From positions 1-12,555 of the forward strand of contig JABMDH010000013.1 in NCBI GenBank assembly GCA_015904075.1: 12,555 nt of DNA. The letters are read 5' to 3'. This document shows, in pieces, positions 1-6,516 of the stretch. Within the stretch, counting starts at the first letter, position 1; each line of letters opens with the position of its first letter. The notes under the pieces were generated by a model. It did not search any database and was not told where the DNA came from. It saw only the letters and a program-made list of their open reading frames with translations. Made by a program: the position numbers and the translations under genes. Source of the DNA: Nitrospira sp. (GTDB lineage: Bacteria > Nitrospirota > Nitrospiria > Nitrospirales > Nitrospiraceae).

Positions 1-1
1 G

Positions 2-613
2 CTGCTTCGGACACTGACATCGGAGTTCGGCACAGCCTCGCTGATAGAAACCGCAGTGGTCGGGTATGGCGCCGGTGACCGGGATCCGGAAGGTTGGCCG
101 AATGCACTGCGTGTGTTTCTCTCGGAGGAATCGCCCCAGGCAGAACGCCCGGCCGACTGTATTACGCAAATTGAAACGAATCTGGATGACCTCAATCCGC
201 AAGCGTATGCGCATGTGATGGAGCGGCTGTTTGCGGTCGGCGCGGTGGATGTCGTCCTGATTCCGGCCATTATGAAACGGAGCCGTCCCGGTGTGGTGTT
301 AAGTTGTCTCGTCGCACGCGATCACGCCGATGCGGTGCTGGAGATTTTGTTCCAGGAAACCACGGCCCTGGGCGCGCGTATCCAGGAGCTGGGTAGACAC
401 ATCCTCCCCCGGCGCTTTGCCTCCGTGAAGGTACCGGGTGGGGTCGTGCGCATGAAAATCGCCGCCATCGGTGCCGGGTGGGAAAAAGCTGCGCCGGAAT
501 ATATCGATTGCAAAAACATCGCCGATCGAACCGGCCGCCCGCTCAAGAATGTCATGGAAGCCGCCGCTCGTGCCTATGACGGCAGGCAAGGCAAACGTCA
601 TCGGCCGTCATAA
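2..613 (+). CDS. larC: LarC, nickel-pincer cofactor biosynthesis protein, 3' part
   Basis: The gene enters from the left edge; about 203 C-terminal residues are visible in the frame starting at base 2, and the real start lies outside. LarC inserts nickel into the pyridinium dithiocarboxylate pincer cofactor of lactate racemase-type enzymes and is CTP dependent. Visible family features are a GYGAGDRD stretch followed by PNALRV, the ETNLDDLNPQAY segment, and MKRSRPG, all typical of the DUF111/LarC C-terminal half. The C-terminus is short and basic. In some lactobacilli LarC is made by a programmed frameshift; no frame change is needed in the part seen here. No larA or larB is visible, so the client enzyme is unknown. 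The next gene starts 66 nt downstream and could be co-transcribed. Family assignment is secure; the substrate pathway is inferred from the family. Confidence 0.88.
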   Translation: MLRTLTSEFGTASLIETAVVGYGAGDRDPEGWPNALRVFLSEESPQAERPADCITQIETNLDDLNPQAYAHVMERLFAVGAVDVVLIPAIMKRSRPGVVLSCLVARDHADAVLEILFQETTALGARIQELGRHILPRRFASVKVPGGVVRMKIAAIGAGWEKAAPEYIDCKNIADRTGRPLKNVMEAAARAYDGRQGKRHRPS

Positions 614-679
614 GAACACACCACCCGTGGATAGACGTTTTTCTTTTCACTTTTTACGACTCAGCTTGCGAGGCGATCC

Positions 680-1690
680 GTGACCACCATGCTCTATATC
701 CTCATGTTTGTCGCTTCCGTCGCCGTGACGCTCGGCGGCTGTGCGCTGTTCACCAACGCCGTCGAATGGCTCGGGAAACGCCTCGGAGTGTCGGAAAGCG
801 CTGTCGGCAGCATTTTTGCGGCAATCGGCACGACGTTGCCGGAAACGTCCATTCCGATCATCGCCATTTTCTTCGGAGAGAGTCAGGAAGAAACTGATGT
901 CGGATTAGGCGCCATTCTCGGAGCGCCGTTCATGCTCAGCACACTGGTCCTGCCGATTCTCGCGTTCCTGCTCATGCTCTATGCGTGGATGGGCAAACGC
1001 ACGGCGAAGTTTCAGCTGAACTATCGTGAAGTCATCATCGATCTGACGTTTTTTACTGCCGGATATGTCGTTGCCTTAGTGTGCATCTATATACCCTCTC
1101 GGCTTGCGCACATCATCGCGGCAGTCGGACTGATCCTTCTGTATGCCGCATATATGAAGCTCAAACTCAGCGCGCCCGAAGAGGAAGGCGGGGGAGGCGG
1201 CCAACTCGACCCTCTGATCTTCGCCAAATCCACAACCACACCGTCGCATGTCATGATCGGGCTACAGGCGTTCGTCGGCCTGGCCGGACTGATCTTGGGG
1301 GCACATCTGTTCGTCAGTGCAGCGGAATCGATGGCTGGCATGTTTGCAGTTTCACCATTGATCCTTGCATTGCTCATCGCACCACTGGCAACCGAACTGC
1401 CGGAGATGTCTAACAGTTTTATCTGGCTCTATCGTAAAAAAGATCGCCTCGCCGTCGCCAATGTGACAGGCGCGATGGTGTTTCAGGGAACCATCCCCGT
1501 CTCCGTGGGTTTGCTGGGAACCGAGTGGGCCATCGCCTCCTCTGCATCGATCACGATGTTGTTGGCCGTGCAAGCAACCGTGTTCTACTTATTGCAGCTT
1601 TTTATCGGTGGCTATTGGCGGGCCTGGTTGCTGAGCAGCGGAGCGCTGCTGTATATAGGCTATACGCTGTTTTTGGCTTTGGGAAAGTGA
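680..1690 (+). CDS. CaCA-superfamily (sodium/calcium exchanger-like) membrane protein
   Basis: A 336-residue, very hydrophobic protein with about ten predicted membrane segments, built from two homologous halves. The first alpha repeat carries GTTLPET (residues 50-56) and the second ATELPEM (E239, E242 region), matching the G-[ST]-x-P-E signature in which the glutamate binds the transported cation. The halves are joined by a hydrophilic loop with EEEGGGGGQ. The canonical GNxxGSN motifs following each repeat are altered: the first reads GAILGAPF and the second NVTGAMVF (N261 onwards). The fold is therefore recognisable but the ion selectivity is not. The GTG at 680 is preceded by a weak GAGG-like site; an ATG at 689 is an alternative that changes only three residues. 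Its stop overlaps a possible GTG start of pdxA. Most likely an inner-membrane cation/proton or cation/sodium antiporter; the substrate is unknown. Confidence 0.82.
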   Translation: MTTMLYILMFVASVAVTLGGCALFTNAVEWLGKRLGVSESAVGSIFAAIGTTLPETSIPIIAIFFGESQEETDVGLGAILGAPFMLSTLVLPILAFLLMLYAWMGKRTAKFQLNYREVIIDLTFFTAGYVVALVCIYIPSRLAHIIAAVGLILLYAAYMKLKLSAPEEEGGGGGQLDPLIFAKSTTTPSHVMIGLQAFVGLAGLILGAHLFVSAAESMAGMFAVSPLILALLIAPLATELPEMSNSFIWLYRKKDRLAVANVTGAMVFQGTIPVSVGLLGTEWAIASSASITMLLAVQATVFYLLQLFIGGYWRAWLLSSGALLYIGYTLFLALGK

Positions 1691-1701
1691 GCCTTCACAC
1701 C

Positions 1702-2730
1702 ATGAAATCGGCACCAGCGAAGACGACATCGACACGGCTCCCCCTTCTCGGCATCACGATGGGAGATCCCGCCGGGATCGGACCGGAAGTGATTGCCAAG
1801 GCGGTTGCCGGACGAAGACTGCGGAATGTCTGCCATCCAATCGTCATCGGGTCATTTCCCGTAATGGAGCGGACAATTACGGCGCTGAAACTAAAACTCA
1901 AAGCCCTGCGCGTAGACAGTCATGAACAACAACCCTGGCGTGAAGGAACGGTCGCAGTACTCGATCCGCTTGAGCAACCGCTGAAGCGATTTACGCAAGG
2001 AGTGGCGGCGGCGGCAACCGGCGCTGCATCGGTCGCCTTTATCAAAAAAGGGGTCGAACTGGCTCAACTAGGATGTATTGACGGGATCGTCACTGCACCG
2101 ATCAATAAGGAAGCCATCAACATGGCCGGCTGCCGTTATCCGGGGCATACGGAGCTGCTGGCCGATCTGACCCGCGCGAAAGAATCCGGCATGATGATCA
2201 TCGGCGGGCCGCTGCGCATCATGTTTGTCACGACGCACGTCGCGATCAAAAACCTCCCGTCCCTTCTCACTCGGGCAAAGATCGAAAAGGCGATCAGACT
2301 GGCACAACTGGCGCTGACTCAACATTTTGGAATCAAGAAGCCCAGGATCGGCGTCGCGGCGCTGAACCCTCATGCAGGCGAGCATGGCCTGTTCGGTAAT
2401 GAAGAAGCCCGCGTTATTCTTCCGGCAGCGCGGGCGTCCCAGGCACGAGGCATCCTCGCCAGTAATCCGCTGCCGGCCGATACGCTGTTCGGCAAGGCAG
2501 TTCGAGGAGACTATGACGGAGTCGTGGCCTTATATCATGATCAGGGGTTGATTCCTCTGAAGCTCATGGCGTTCGGCACATGCGTCAACCTCACAGTTGG
2601 CCTGCCGATCATCCGCACATCCGTCGATCATGGAACCGCATTCGATATCGTCGGCAAAGGTCTTGCCGATCCAGGCAGTTTACTCGAAGCAATCAGGTTG
2701 GCCGCCACTATCACAAGGGTTCGGCAATGA
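1702..2730 (+). CDS. pdxA: 4-hydroxythreonine-4-phosphate dehydrogenase PdxA
   Basis: A 342-residue cytosolic enzyme of pyridoxal-phosphate synthesis by the DXP-dependent route. It oxidises 4-phosphohydroxy-L-threonine with NAD, and the product feeds PdxJ. Diagnostic motifs are GITMGDPAGIGPE (17-29), APINKEA, YPGHTE (H149), NPHAGEHG (H224) and YHDQG (H279), with GKGLADP near the end. H179, H224 and H279 have the spacing expected for the three metal-binding histidines of PdxA (45 and 55 residues apart, as in the E. coli enzyme). Length is normal for the family. The ATG at 1702 is chosen because a GAG lies 10 nt upstream; an in-frame GTG at 1687, overlapping the previous stop, would add five residues. 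The stop overlaps the next ATG (ATGA), which implies translational coupling. PdxA next to RsmA/KsgA is a known conserved neighbourhood, also seen in E. coli. Confidence 0.95.
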   Translation: MKSAPAKTTSTRLPLLGITMGDPAGIGPEVIAKAVAGRRLRNVCHPIVIGSFPVMERTITALKLKLKALRVDSHEQQPWREGTVAVLDPLEQPLKRFTQGVAAAATGAASVAFIKKGVELAQLGCIDGIVTAPINKEAINMAGCRYPGHTELLADLTRAKESGMMIIGGPLRIMFVTTHVAIKNLPSLLTRAKIEKAIRLAQLALTQHFGIKKPRIGVAALNPHAGEHGLFGNEEARVILPAARASQARGILASNPLPADTLFGKAVRGDYDGVVALYHDQGLIPLKLMAFGTCVNLTVGLPIIRTSVDHGTAFDIVGKGLADPGSLLEAIRLAATITRVRQ

Positions 2731-3056
2731 CCATTCCGCCGGCCACGGCACTTGAACGGCTCCAACGACAATTGCGTGAATTGGATGCGCTCGCCAAGCA
2801 GACGCTGACTGATCTCAATACCGTTGCAGGAATCGAACGCGTGGCGAAATGGAGGATCGCAACCATCGCAGTCCTTACAGAATCAGTCGGAGCCCAAGAA
2901 GGACAGACGTTTGCGAGCATTCACCCGGTACCGTGCTTCACCAACGATATGGTCGAAGAATATACTAATCTAATCGACTGCTATCGAACACCGCTGGCGG
3001 CCTTGATTCAACGGCTTTCACGACCTTCTCCCCTTCCGCCGGTGCATCGCGCGTGA
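2727..3056 (+). CDS. Unknown 109-residue protein between pdxA and rsmA
   Basis: I do not recognise this gene. Its ATG overlaps the pdxA stop and its own stop overlaps the GTG of rsmA, each by 4 nt, so it sits in the middle of a coupled three-gene operon. This is the main argument that it is real. The first half is helical and rich in Leu, Glu, Gln and Arg (LERLQRQLRELDALAKQ), suggesting a short amphipathic or coiled-coil helix. The middle carries FASIHPVPCF, and the end is a Pro/Arg-rich tail. There is no signal peptide or membrane segment, so it is probably cytosolic. It could be a small accessory protein of the operon. No catalytic motif is apparent. Confidence 0.75.
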   Translation: MTIPPATALERLQRQLRELDALAKQTLTDLNTVAGIERVAKWRIATIAVLTESVGAQEGQTFASIHPVPCFTNDMVEEYTNLIDCYRTPLAALIQRLSRPSPLPPVHRA

Positions 3057-3859
3057 GTCGCCCGGACCCGCCTGCTGCGATCAAACGTCTCGGACAGAAC
3101 TTTCTCATCGACCCCAATATCGTCCGCAAGGTTGTCGCGGCCGCCGCGTTGTGCTCGAACGATTCCGTATTGGAAATTGGACCGGGCCGCGGCATTCTCA
3201 CGGAGGCGCTTTGTCGATCGGCCGATCGTGTGACCGCGATCGAAGTCGATCCGAGGCTCCATGCCTATCTAAGTGAACAACATGCCCACTATCCCAATCT
3301 TTCCCTCATCCTGGACGATGCGATGACCTATCCGATCGACCGCCTTCCAATCGGAACCATTGTCGTCGCCAATCTGCCGTATTATCTGTCCACTCCCCTT
3401 TTGTTCCGGCTGCTTGATCAGCGTGACCGATTTCCCCGTATGGTACTGATGCTGCAAGATGAAGTGGCCGACCGGCTCGTTGCCAAGCCTGGAAGCTCCG
3501 CCTACGGAGTGCTGTCAGTCATGGCACAGTATGCGGCGGAGATTTCGAAGGCGTTCCGCGTCTCTGCCCAGTGCTTCCGACCAAGACCGGAAGTCGGCTC
3601 CGCTGTGGTTCTGCTGAAGACGAAACAACATCGAGAGTTGAATCAGGGGGAAGAGCCGAAATTTGCGGCTCTGGTCAAAGCGGCCTTTGCGCACCGACGC
3701 AAAACGCTCATCAATTCACTTAAGGATGAGGGCTACCTTCAGAGCAACCAGGCTGAAATCCTGGCATCATGCGGGCTTTCACCAACTGTCAGAGCCGAAT
3801 CGATCTCGATCGTGCAGTTTGTTGAGTTGTGCCGACGATTGGGATCCGACCACCACTGA
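3053..3859 (+). CDS. rsmA: 16S rRNA dimethyladenosine transferase RsmA (KsgA)
   Basis: A 268-residue S-adenosylmethionine-dependent enzyme that dimethylates two adjacent adenines (A1518 and A1519 in E. coli numbering) in the 3' terminal hairpin of 16S rRNA during late assembly of the small ribosomal subunit. The N-terminal KRLGQNFLID (11-20) is the family signature. The SAM-binding motif is LEIGPGRG (E41-G47), the acidic end of the next strand is IEVDP, and the catalytic motif IV is NLPYY (N107-Y111). The C-terminal part has FRPRPEVGSAV and FAHRRKTLINSL, the expected rRNA-binding subdomain. The start is the GTG at 3053, overlapping the preceding stop, with the GQNFL motif at the expected distance. 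Length is normal. It is probably the last gene of the operon, since a possible terminator lies about 40 nt downstream. Confidence 0.96.
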   Translation: MSRPDPPAAIKRLGQNFLIDPNIVRKVVAAAALCSNDSVLEIGPGRGILTEALCRSADRVTAIEVDPRLHAYLSEQHAHYPNLSLILDDAMTYPIDRLPIGTIVVANLPYYLSTPLLFRLLDQRDRFPRMVLMLQDEVADRLVAKPGSSAYGVLSVMAQYAAEISKAFRVSAQCFRPRPEVGSAVVLLKTKQHRELNQGEEPKFAALVKAAFAHRRKTLINSLKDEGYLQSNQAEILASCGLSPTVRAESISIVQFVELCRRLGSDHH

Positions 3860-3898
3860 TGGTGCCGGGTCCATTGAGGATCCTGTATCTATCTACCC

Positions 3899-3925
3899 CC
3901 CACGTTGCCTTCTGTAGACAACGGG
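3899..3925 (+). terminator. Possible terminator after rsmA
   Basis: The arms CGTTG and CAACG enclose an 11-nt loop and can be extended by two C-G pairs past a bulged A. A T-rich run (TCTTTGTTTCTTT) follows directly. The stem is short, so this is a weak candidate; its position 40 nt after rsmA supports it. Confidence 0.3.
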
Positions 3926-4041
3926 TCTTTGTTTCTTTCCTTACATTCCAGCATCAGCGCATCGGCATCAGACTGACTCGATACTCAATTCTATTCGCTT
4001 TCATCCTGCTCTAATAACCAGGGTAGAACCCGATGACCTTC

Positions 4042-4069
4042 TTGACATACGCCCTCGTTCCCTTATACG
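4042..4069 (+). promoter_or_regulatory. Sigma70-like promoter candidate upstream of the lipoprotein gene
   Basis: A perfect TTGACA box is followed after 16 nt by TATACG. It would give a leader of roughly 180 nt before the lipoprotein start. There is no second copy for comparison, so it rests on sequence match alone. Confidence 0.4.
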
Positions 4070-4258
4070 GCGGAATCTGGCGATCGCGGTCACCCTTCCC
4101 CTCTCCTGCATTCTACGCAGCGGGTGCAACGGAACATTGCCGTGAAACCGAACAATGTCGAACAAGACTCCGTCTGTATGGTATGGTTGGCCGAAGGATA
4201 ATGAAGGAGCATCAGGTGCCGCATGACATCGCCTATCTCATCACACGGTGGATTTCCG

Positions 4259-4603
4259 ATGAAGAGACAGTGGCCCATACGATGGATCGCCTGCCTGTGC
4301 CTGATGCTAGGGCTCATAACCGGGTGTGCCGAGGAATTTGTTGTATTTCATAGTGCATCGGGAGACCCTCTACTCATCTCACGCCGAGCCTTCACATCCG
4401 AGGCATGCATCGCAAAAGTGAAAGAGGATGCTGTACGCCTGGGCGTTACCTTTCGACATATTCACATTCGAGGCAATGTTGCAGGCCGCTCATTGCTGTG
4501 GCCACTCCATCCGGGCTATGCCTGCGAAGCAGCTGTCGGCTCAGAACAACCGCCAATAGGTGCCTATCCAATGAGGGCAGACCTCCTGCTCAACGGGTCA
4601 TGA
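4259..4603 (+). CDS. Small lipoprotein of unknown function (114 residues)
   Basis: The ATG at 4259 has a good ribosome binding site (GGTGGA, 6 nt upstream). It gives a classic lipoprotein signal: basic N-terminus (MKRQWPIRW), hydrophobic core, and lipobox ITGC with the lipidated cysteine at residue 23. The in-frame upstream start at 4223 would bury this signal behind 12 extra residues, so it is rejected. The mature part is about 92 residues and starts CAEEFVVFHS. It contains several His and Arg residues (RHIHIRG) and two further cysteines (in EACIAK and YACEAA) that could form a disulfide in the periplasm. I know of no family match. It lies directly before the left boundary of the duplicated segment and is not itself duplicated in the window. 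Confidence 0.72.
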   Translation: MKRQWPIRWIACLCLMLGLITGCAEEFVVFHSASGDPLLISRRAFTSEACIAKVKEDAVRLGVTFRHIHIRGNVAGRSLLWPLHPGYACEAAVGSEQPPIGAYPMRADLLLNGS

Positions 4604-4685
4604 CGCGATCGCCCGCGGATTCCACTCAGTACCTCTCCGTTTCCAGACACAATCGAGAATAATTTTCCTTAACACATTCGATTTA

Positions 4686-4715
4686 TTGACATCCCTGAAT
4701 CTCGTGGGGTATTAC
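4686..4715 (+). promoter_or_regulatory. Promoter of the 124-residue gene, unit A
   Basis: TTGACA followed after 18 nt by TATTAC. Both boxes and the spacing are kept in unit B (TTGACA, 18 nt, TATTAA) although the surrounding leader has diverged strongly. Conservation against that background is the main support. Transcription from here gives a leader of about 220 nt. Confidence 0.6.
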
Positions 4716-4788
4716 TCCGAATCCCCATCCTGTTGTGGACTTACATGCTGATCACCGCATATACCGTGCTCTTACGAAAGGAGGTGAA

Positions 4789-4884
4789 ATGAAAGATCAG
4801 GGAATAGTCCCCCCACTTGACCGCGTACATACGAAGGACAATCCACGGTATGGCGAGTCGGCATACTCCTTACAGGCCGGGTAA
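4789..4884 (+). CDS. Possible 31-residue leader peptide
   Basis: A short ORF begins 4 nt after a near-perfect Shine-Dalgarno (AAAGGAGGT at 4777-4785) inside the leader of the 124-residue gene. It reads MKDQGIVPPLDR and ends in a TAA at 4882. It is hydrophilic with no signal or membrane segment. In unit B the ribosome site is unchanged but the reading frame stops after six codons, so the peptide sequence is not conserved. If translated, its role is more likely to be the act of translation near the leader than the peptide itself. It may also be chance. Confidence 0.35.
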   Translation: MKDQGIVPPLDRVHTKDNPRYGESAYSLQAG

Positions 4885-4941
4885 GACGTTCGAGCAAATG
4901 AGAGAATCCCCTACGTGACTGGATTAGGCAAAGGAGTAAGA

Positions 4942-5316
4942 ATGGAAGACATGGTAATCGAAGATGGCGCAACATCTGCACTTGAAATTACATTGGGTGA
5001 CTTTCTTGTCTTTATCAATTGGATGAACCAAACTGAGAAATCCCTCGACCGCGCAGAACCCTTACCGGCGTTGCCCAACCTGGATTCGGCAAAAGTCCGC
5101 GGGTGGATTCAATTGATACAACGGCTGGAAGAGCGCTTTCGCCGGAGTGAAGAAAAGAAATTGGCCCTGGAAGCGAATGTAATCGCACAGGAAGCCCAGC
5201 TCGGGCAGTTGCTGTCCCATCTGCACACAAATATCGCCTCTCTCTATGAAAACCTCGGACAGGTCCAGAAAGCCGAGGATGTCCGCCGGCGCGCTGAAGC
5301 GTTACACTGCGTGTGA
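4942..5316 (+). CDS. Unknown 124-residue helical protein, copy A
   Basis: No family is recognised. The start at 4942 has an excellent ribosome site (AAAGGAG, 5 nt spacing), and the same start is used in copy B. The N-terminal part (ALEITLGDFLVFINWMNQ) looks like a compact hydrophobic helix pair. Residues about 55-95 are strongly charged and probably coiled-coil (RLEERFRRSEEKKLALE). The last 25 residues (IASLYENLGQVQKAEDV) resemble a single TPR-type helical hairpin, suggesting a protein-binding role. There is no signal peptide, so it is probably cytosolic. The copies differ at only 4 of 124 residues although the DNA upstream has diverged greatly, which indicates constraint on the protein. It is followed by a strong hairpin and then by a response regulator-GGDEF gene. 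It may be a partner of that regulator, an inference from position only. Confidence 0.85.
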   Translation: MEDMVIEDGATSALEITLGDFLVFINWMNQTEKSLDRAEPLPALPNLDSAKVRGWIQLIQRLEERFRRSEEKKLALEANVIAQEAQLGQLLSHLHTNIASLYENLGQVQKAEDVRRRAEALHCV

Positions 5317-5328
5317 TTCGGTATCGTG

Positions 5329-5368
5329 CCCCCTGGAGAGACGGATTTATGTTTTACTTTCCAGGGGG
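5329..5368 (+). terminator. Strong hairpin after the 124-residue gene, unit A
   Basis: The arms CCCCCTGGAGAG and CTTTCCAGGGGG form a 12-bp stem with one G-U pair around a 16-nt loop. The equivalent hairpin in unit B is perfect and one pair longer. No run of T follows, so it is an atypical terminator or an RNA-stability or processing hairpin. It lies 13 nt after the stop codon. Confidence 0.6.
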
Positions 5369-5462
5369 TTACCTCCCCTCGTAGCCCTCATTTTCACTCA
5401 TGATTTCGCAGTACTCGGGAATCCCCTGCCTGAGATCAACGTGGAGCAATTCAGCATTTTCC

Positions 5463-5490
5463 TTGTTGAAGCAGTAACTAAGGCTATACT
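5463..5490 (+). promoter_or_regulatory. Promoter candidate for the response regulator gene, unit A
   Basis: TATACT at 5485-5490 is a near-consensus -10 box. TTGTTG lies 16 nt upstream as a weak -35 box. The block is kept in unit B while neighbouring bases differ. With the hairpin just upstream this suggests that the regulator gene is its own transcription unit. Confidence 0.45.
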
Positions 5491-5539
5491 TGCTATCAAG
5501 TAAGAACATACGCCACAAGGCTGTTGCTGCGCCGAAAAG

Positions 5540-5554
5540 CTGATGATCCATCAG
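5540..5554 (+). promoter_or_regulatory. Inverted repeat just before the response regulator start, unit A
   Basis: CTGATG-ATC-CATCAG, perfect 6-nt arms around 3 nt, ending 1 nt before the ribosome binding site GGAGAG. It is identical in unit B. It could be an operator or a small mRNA hairpin limiting ribosome access. Confidence 0.4.
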
Positions 5555-5563
5555 CGGAGAGCG

Positions 5564-6496
5564 ATGCTCAAAATTCTGTTAGTCGAAGACAGCGACGTCG
5601 ATGCTCATTTGACGCAGGATATCCTGGCAGAGTGGAGCGCCGAGCAATTCGATGTCACTCATGTCGTTCGTCTGAGTGAGGCCTTCAGCCATCTCACCCA
5701 AACACGATTTGACGCGATTCTCTTGGATCTTTCACTCCCTGATGGATACGGACTATCGACGCTCAAACAGATGCAAGCCGCGAACCCGACTATTCCCATA
5801 ATCGTGCTCAGCGGATTCAGTGATCAAACGCTGGCCATAGCAGCCGTCCAAAGCGGCGCCCAGGACTATCTCGTCAAGGGCCAGGGTCAGCCGGAACTGC
5901 TGGCCCGCTCAATCCGCTACGCCATCGAGCGCAAGCGGGCTGAAGAACGACTGACCTACCTTGCGCAATACGATCAACTAACCGGACTGGTGAATCGTAC
6001 GCTTTTCCGCGACCGCCTCATCCATGCGATGGCGAGAAGCAAGCGGCTTCAACAACCCATGGGGTTGATGCTGCTCGACCTCGATCGATTCAAGGCTGTG
6101 AACGATACCATGGGGCACGATGCGGGAGATCAGTTATTGAAAGTTGTCGCCGATCGTCTTCATGAATGCGTACGTGAAGTCGATACGGTTGCACGCATGG
6201 GGGGAGATGAGTTTACGATCATCCTGGAAGGCCTCTCGCACGAAGACGATCCTGTGGTCATCGCGCGAAGAATTACCCAGTCGCTAAGCGCTCCCTTTAC
6301 TATTCAGGACCAGCAGATCTCAATCGGGGTCAGTATCGGAATTACCACCTATCCGACCGACGATCACGAGATCGACGATCTGTTACGACATGCAGATACT
6401 GCGATGTACCGCGCCAAACAACGGGGCGGGAATGCCTTTGAGTTCCATATTTCGAACGATTCTCCTCCTTCCACACTCTCTTCCAAATCATCCTAA
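5564..6496 (+). CDS. Response regulator with GGDEF output domain (diguanylate cyclase), copy A
   Basis: A 310-residue cytosolic protein. Residues 1-122 are a receiver domain: acidic pair E8/D9, phospho-acceptor D55 in LLDLSLPD, S83 and K105, all expected for phosphorylation. A charged helix (ERKRAEERL, about 122-130) links it to a GGDEF domain starting at DQLTGLVNR (137). The active-site motif is GGDEF at 213-217, and an inhibitory-site RxxD (R204-D207) lies at the usual 5-residue distance. The C-terminal SIGI and ADTAMYRAKQRGGNAF segments are present, so the cyclase should be complete. It would make c-di-GMP from two GTP in response to a histidine kinase that is not in the window. The start at 5564 is fixed by comparison with copy B: a nearby upstream ATG at 5543 is out of frame there. 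The beta-helix gene converges on its 3' end 20 nt away. Confidence 0.93.
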   Translation: MLKILLVEDSDVDAHLTQDILAEWSAEQFDVTHVVRLSEAFSHLTQTRFDAILLDLSLPDGYGLSTLKQMQAANPTIPIIVLSGFSDQTLAIAAVQSGAQDYLVKGQGQPELLARSIRYAIERKRAEERLTYLAQYDQLTGLVNRTLFRDRLIHAMARSKRLQQPMGLMLLDLDRFKAVNDTMGHDAGDQLLKVVADRLHECVREVDTVARMGGDEFTIILEGLSHEDDPVVIARRITQSLSAPFTIQDQQISIGVSIGITTYPTDDHEIDDLLRHADTAMYRAKQRGGNAFEFHISNDSPPSTLSSKSS

Positions 6497-6516
6497 ACAT
6501 AGGATGTGCCAGCCGG

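Larger units (their letters stand above)
3860..4258 (+). other. Spacer between rsmA and the lipoprotein gene
   Basis: About 400 bases without a supported gene. It holds a weak terminator-like hairpin near the rsmA end and one sigma70-like promoter (both listed separately). Short open frames cross it, but they have no good ribosome binding site and run out of frame into the lipoprotein gene, so I do not call them. No tRNA or recognisable riboswitch was seen. Confidence 0.6.

Noticed and set aside
4033..4353. Open frame of 106 codons overlapping the lipoprotein gene in another frame.
   Set aside because: The lipoprotein frame has a good ribosome site, signal peptide and lipobox; this frame has no coherent protein features and covers a promoter candidate.
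4865..4937. ACTCCTT at 4865-4871 is complementary to AAGGAGT at 4931-4937, the ribosome site of the 124-residue gene, suggesting a sequestering hairpin.
   Set aside because: Unit B keeps the ribosome site but has no matching ACTCCTT in its leader, so the pairing is not conserved and is probably chance.
5369..5563. Possible c-di-GMP riboswitch upstream of the GGDEF gene.
   Set aside because: The conserved core sequences of the known c-di-GMP riboswitch classes are not seen; only a promoter and a short palindrome are conserved between the copies.
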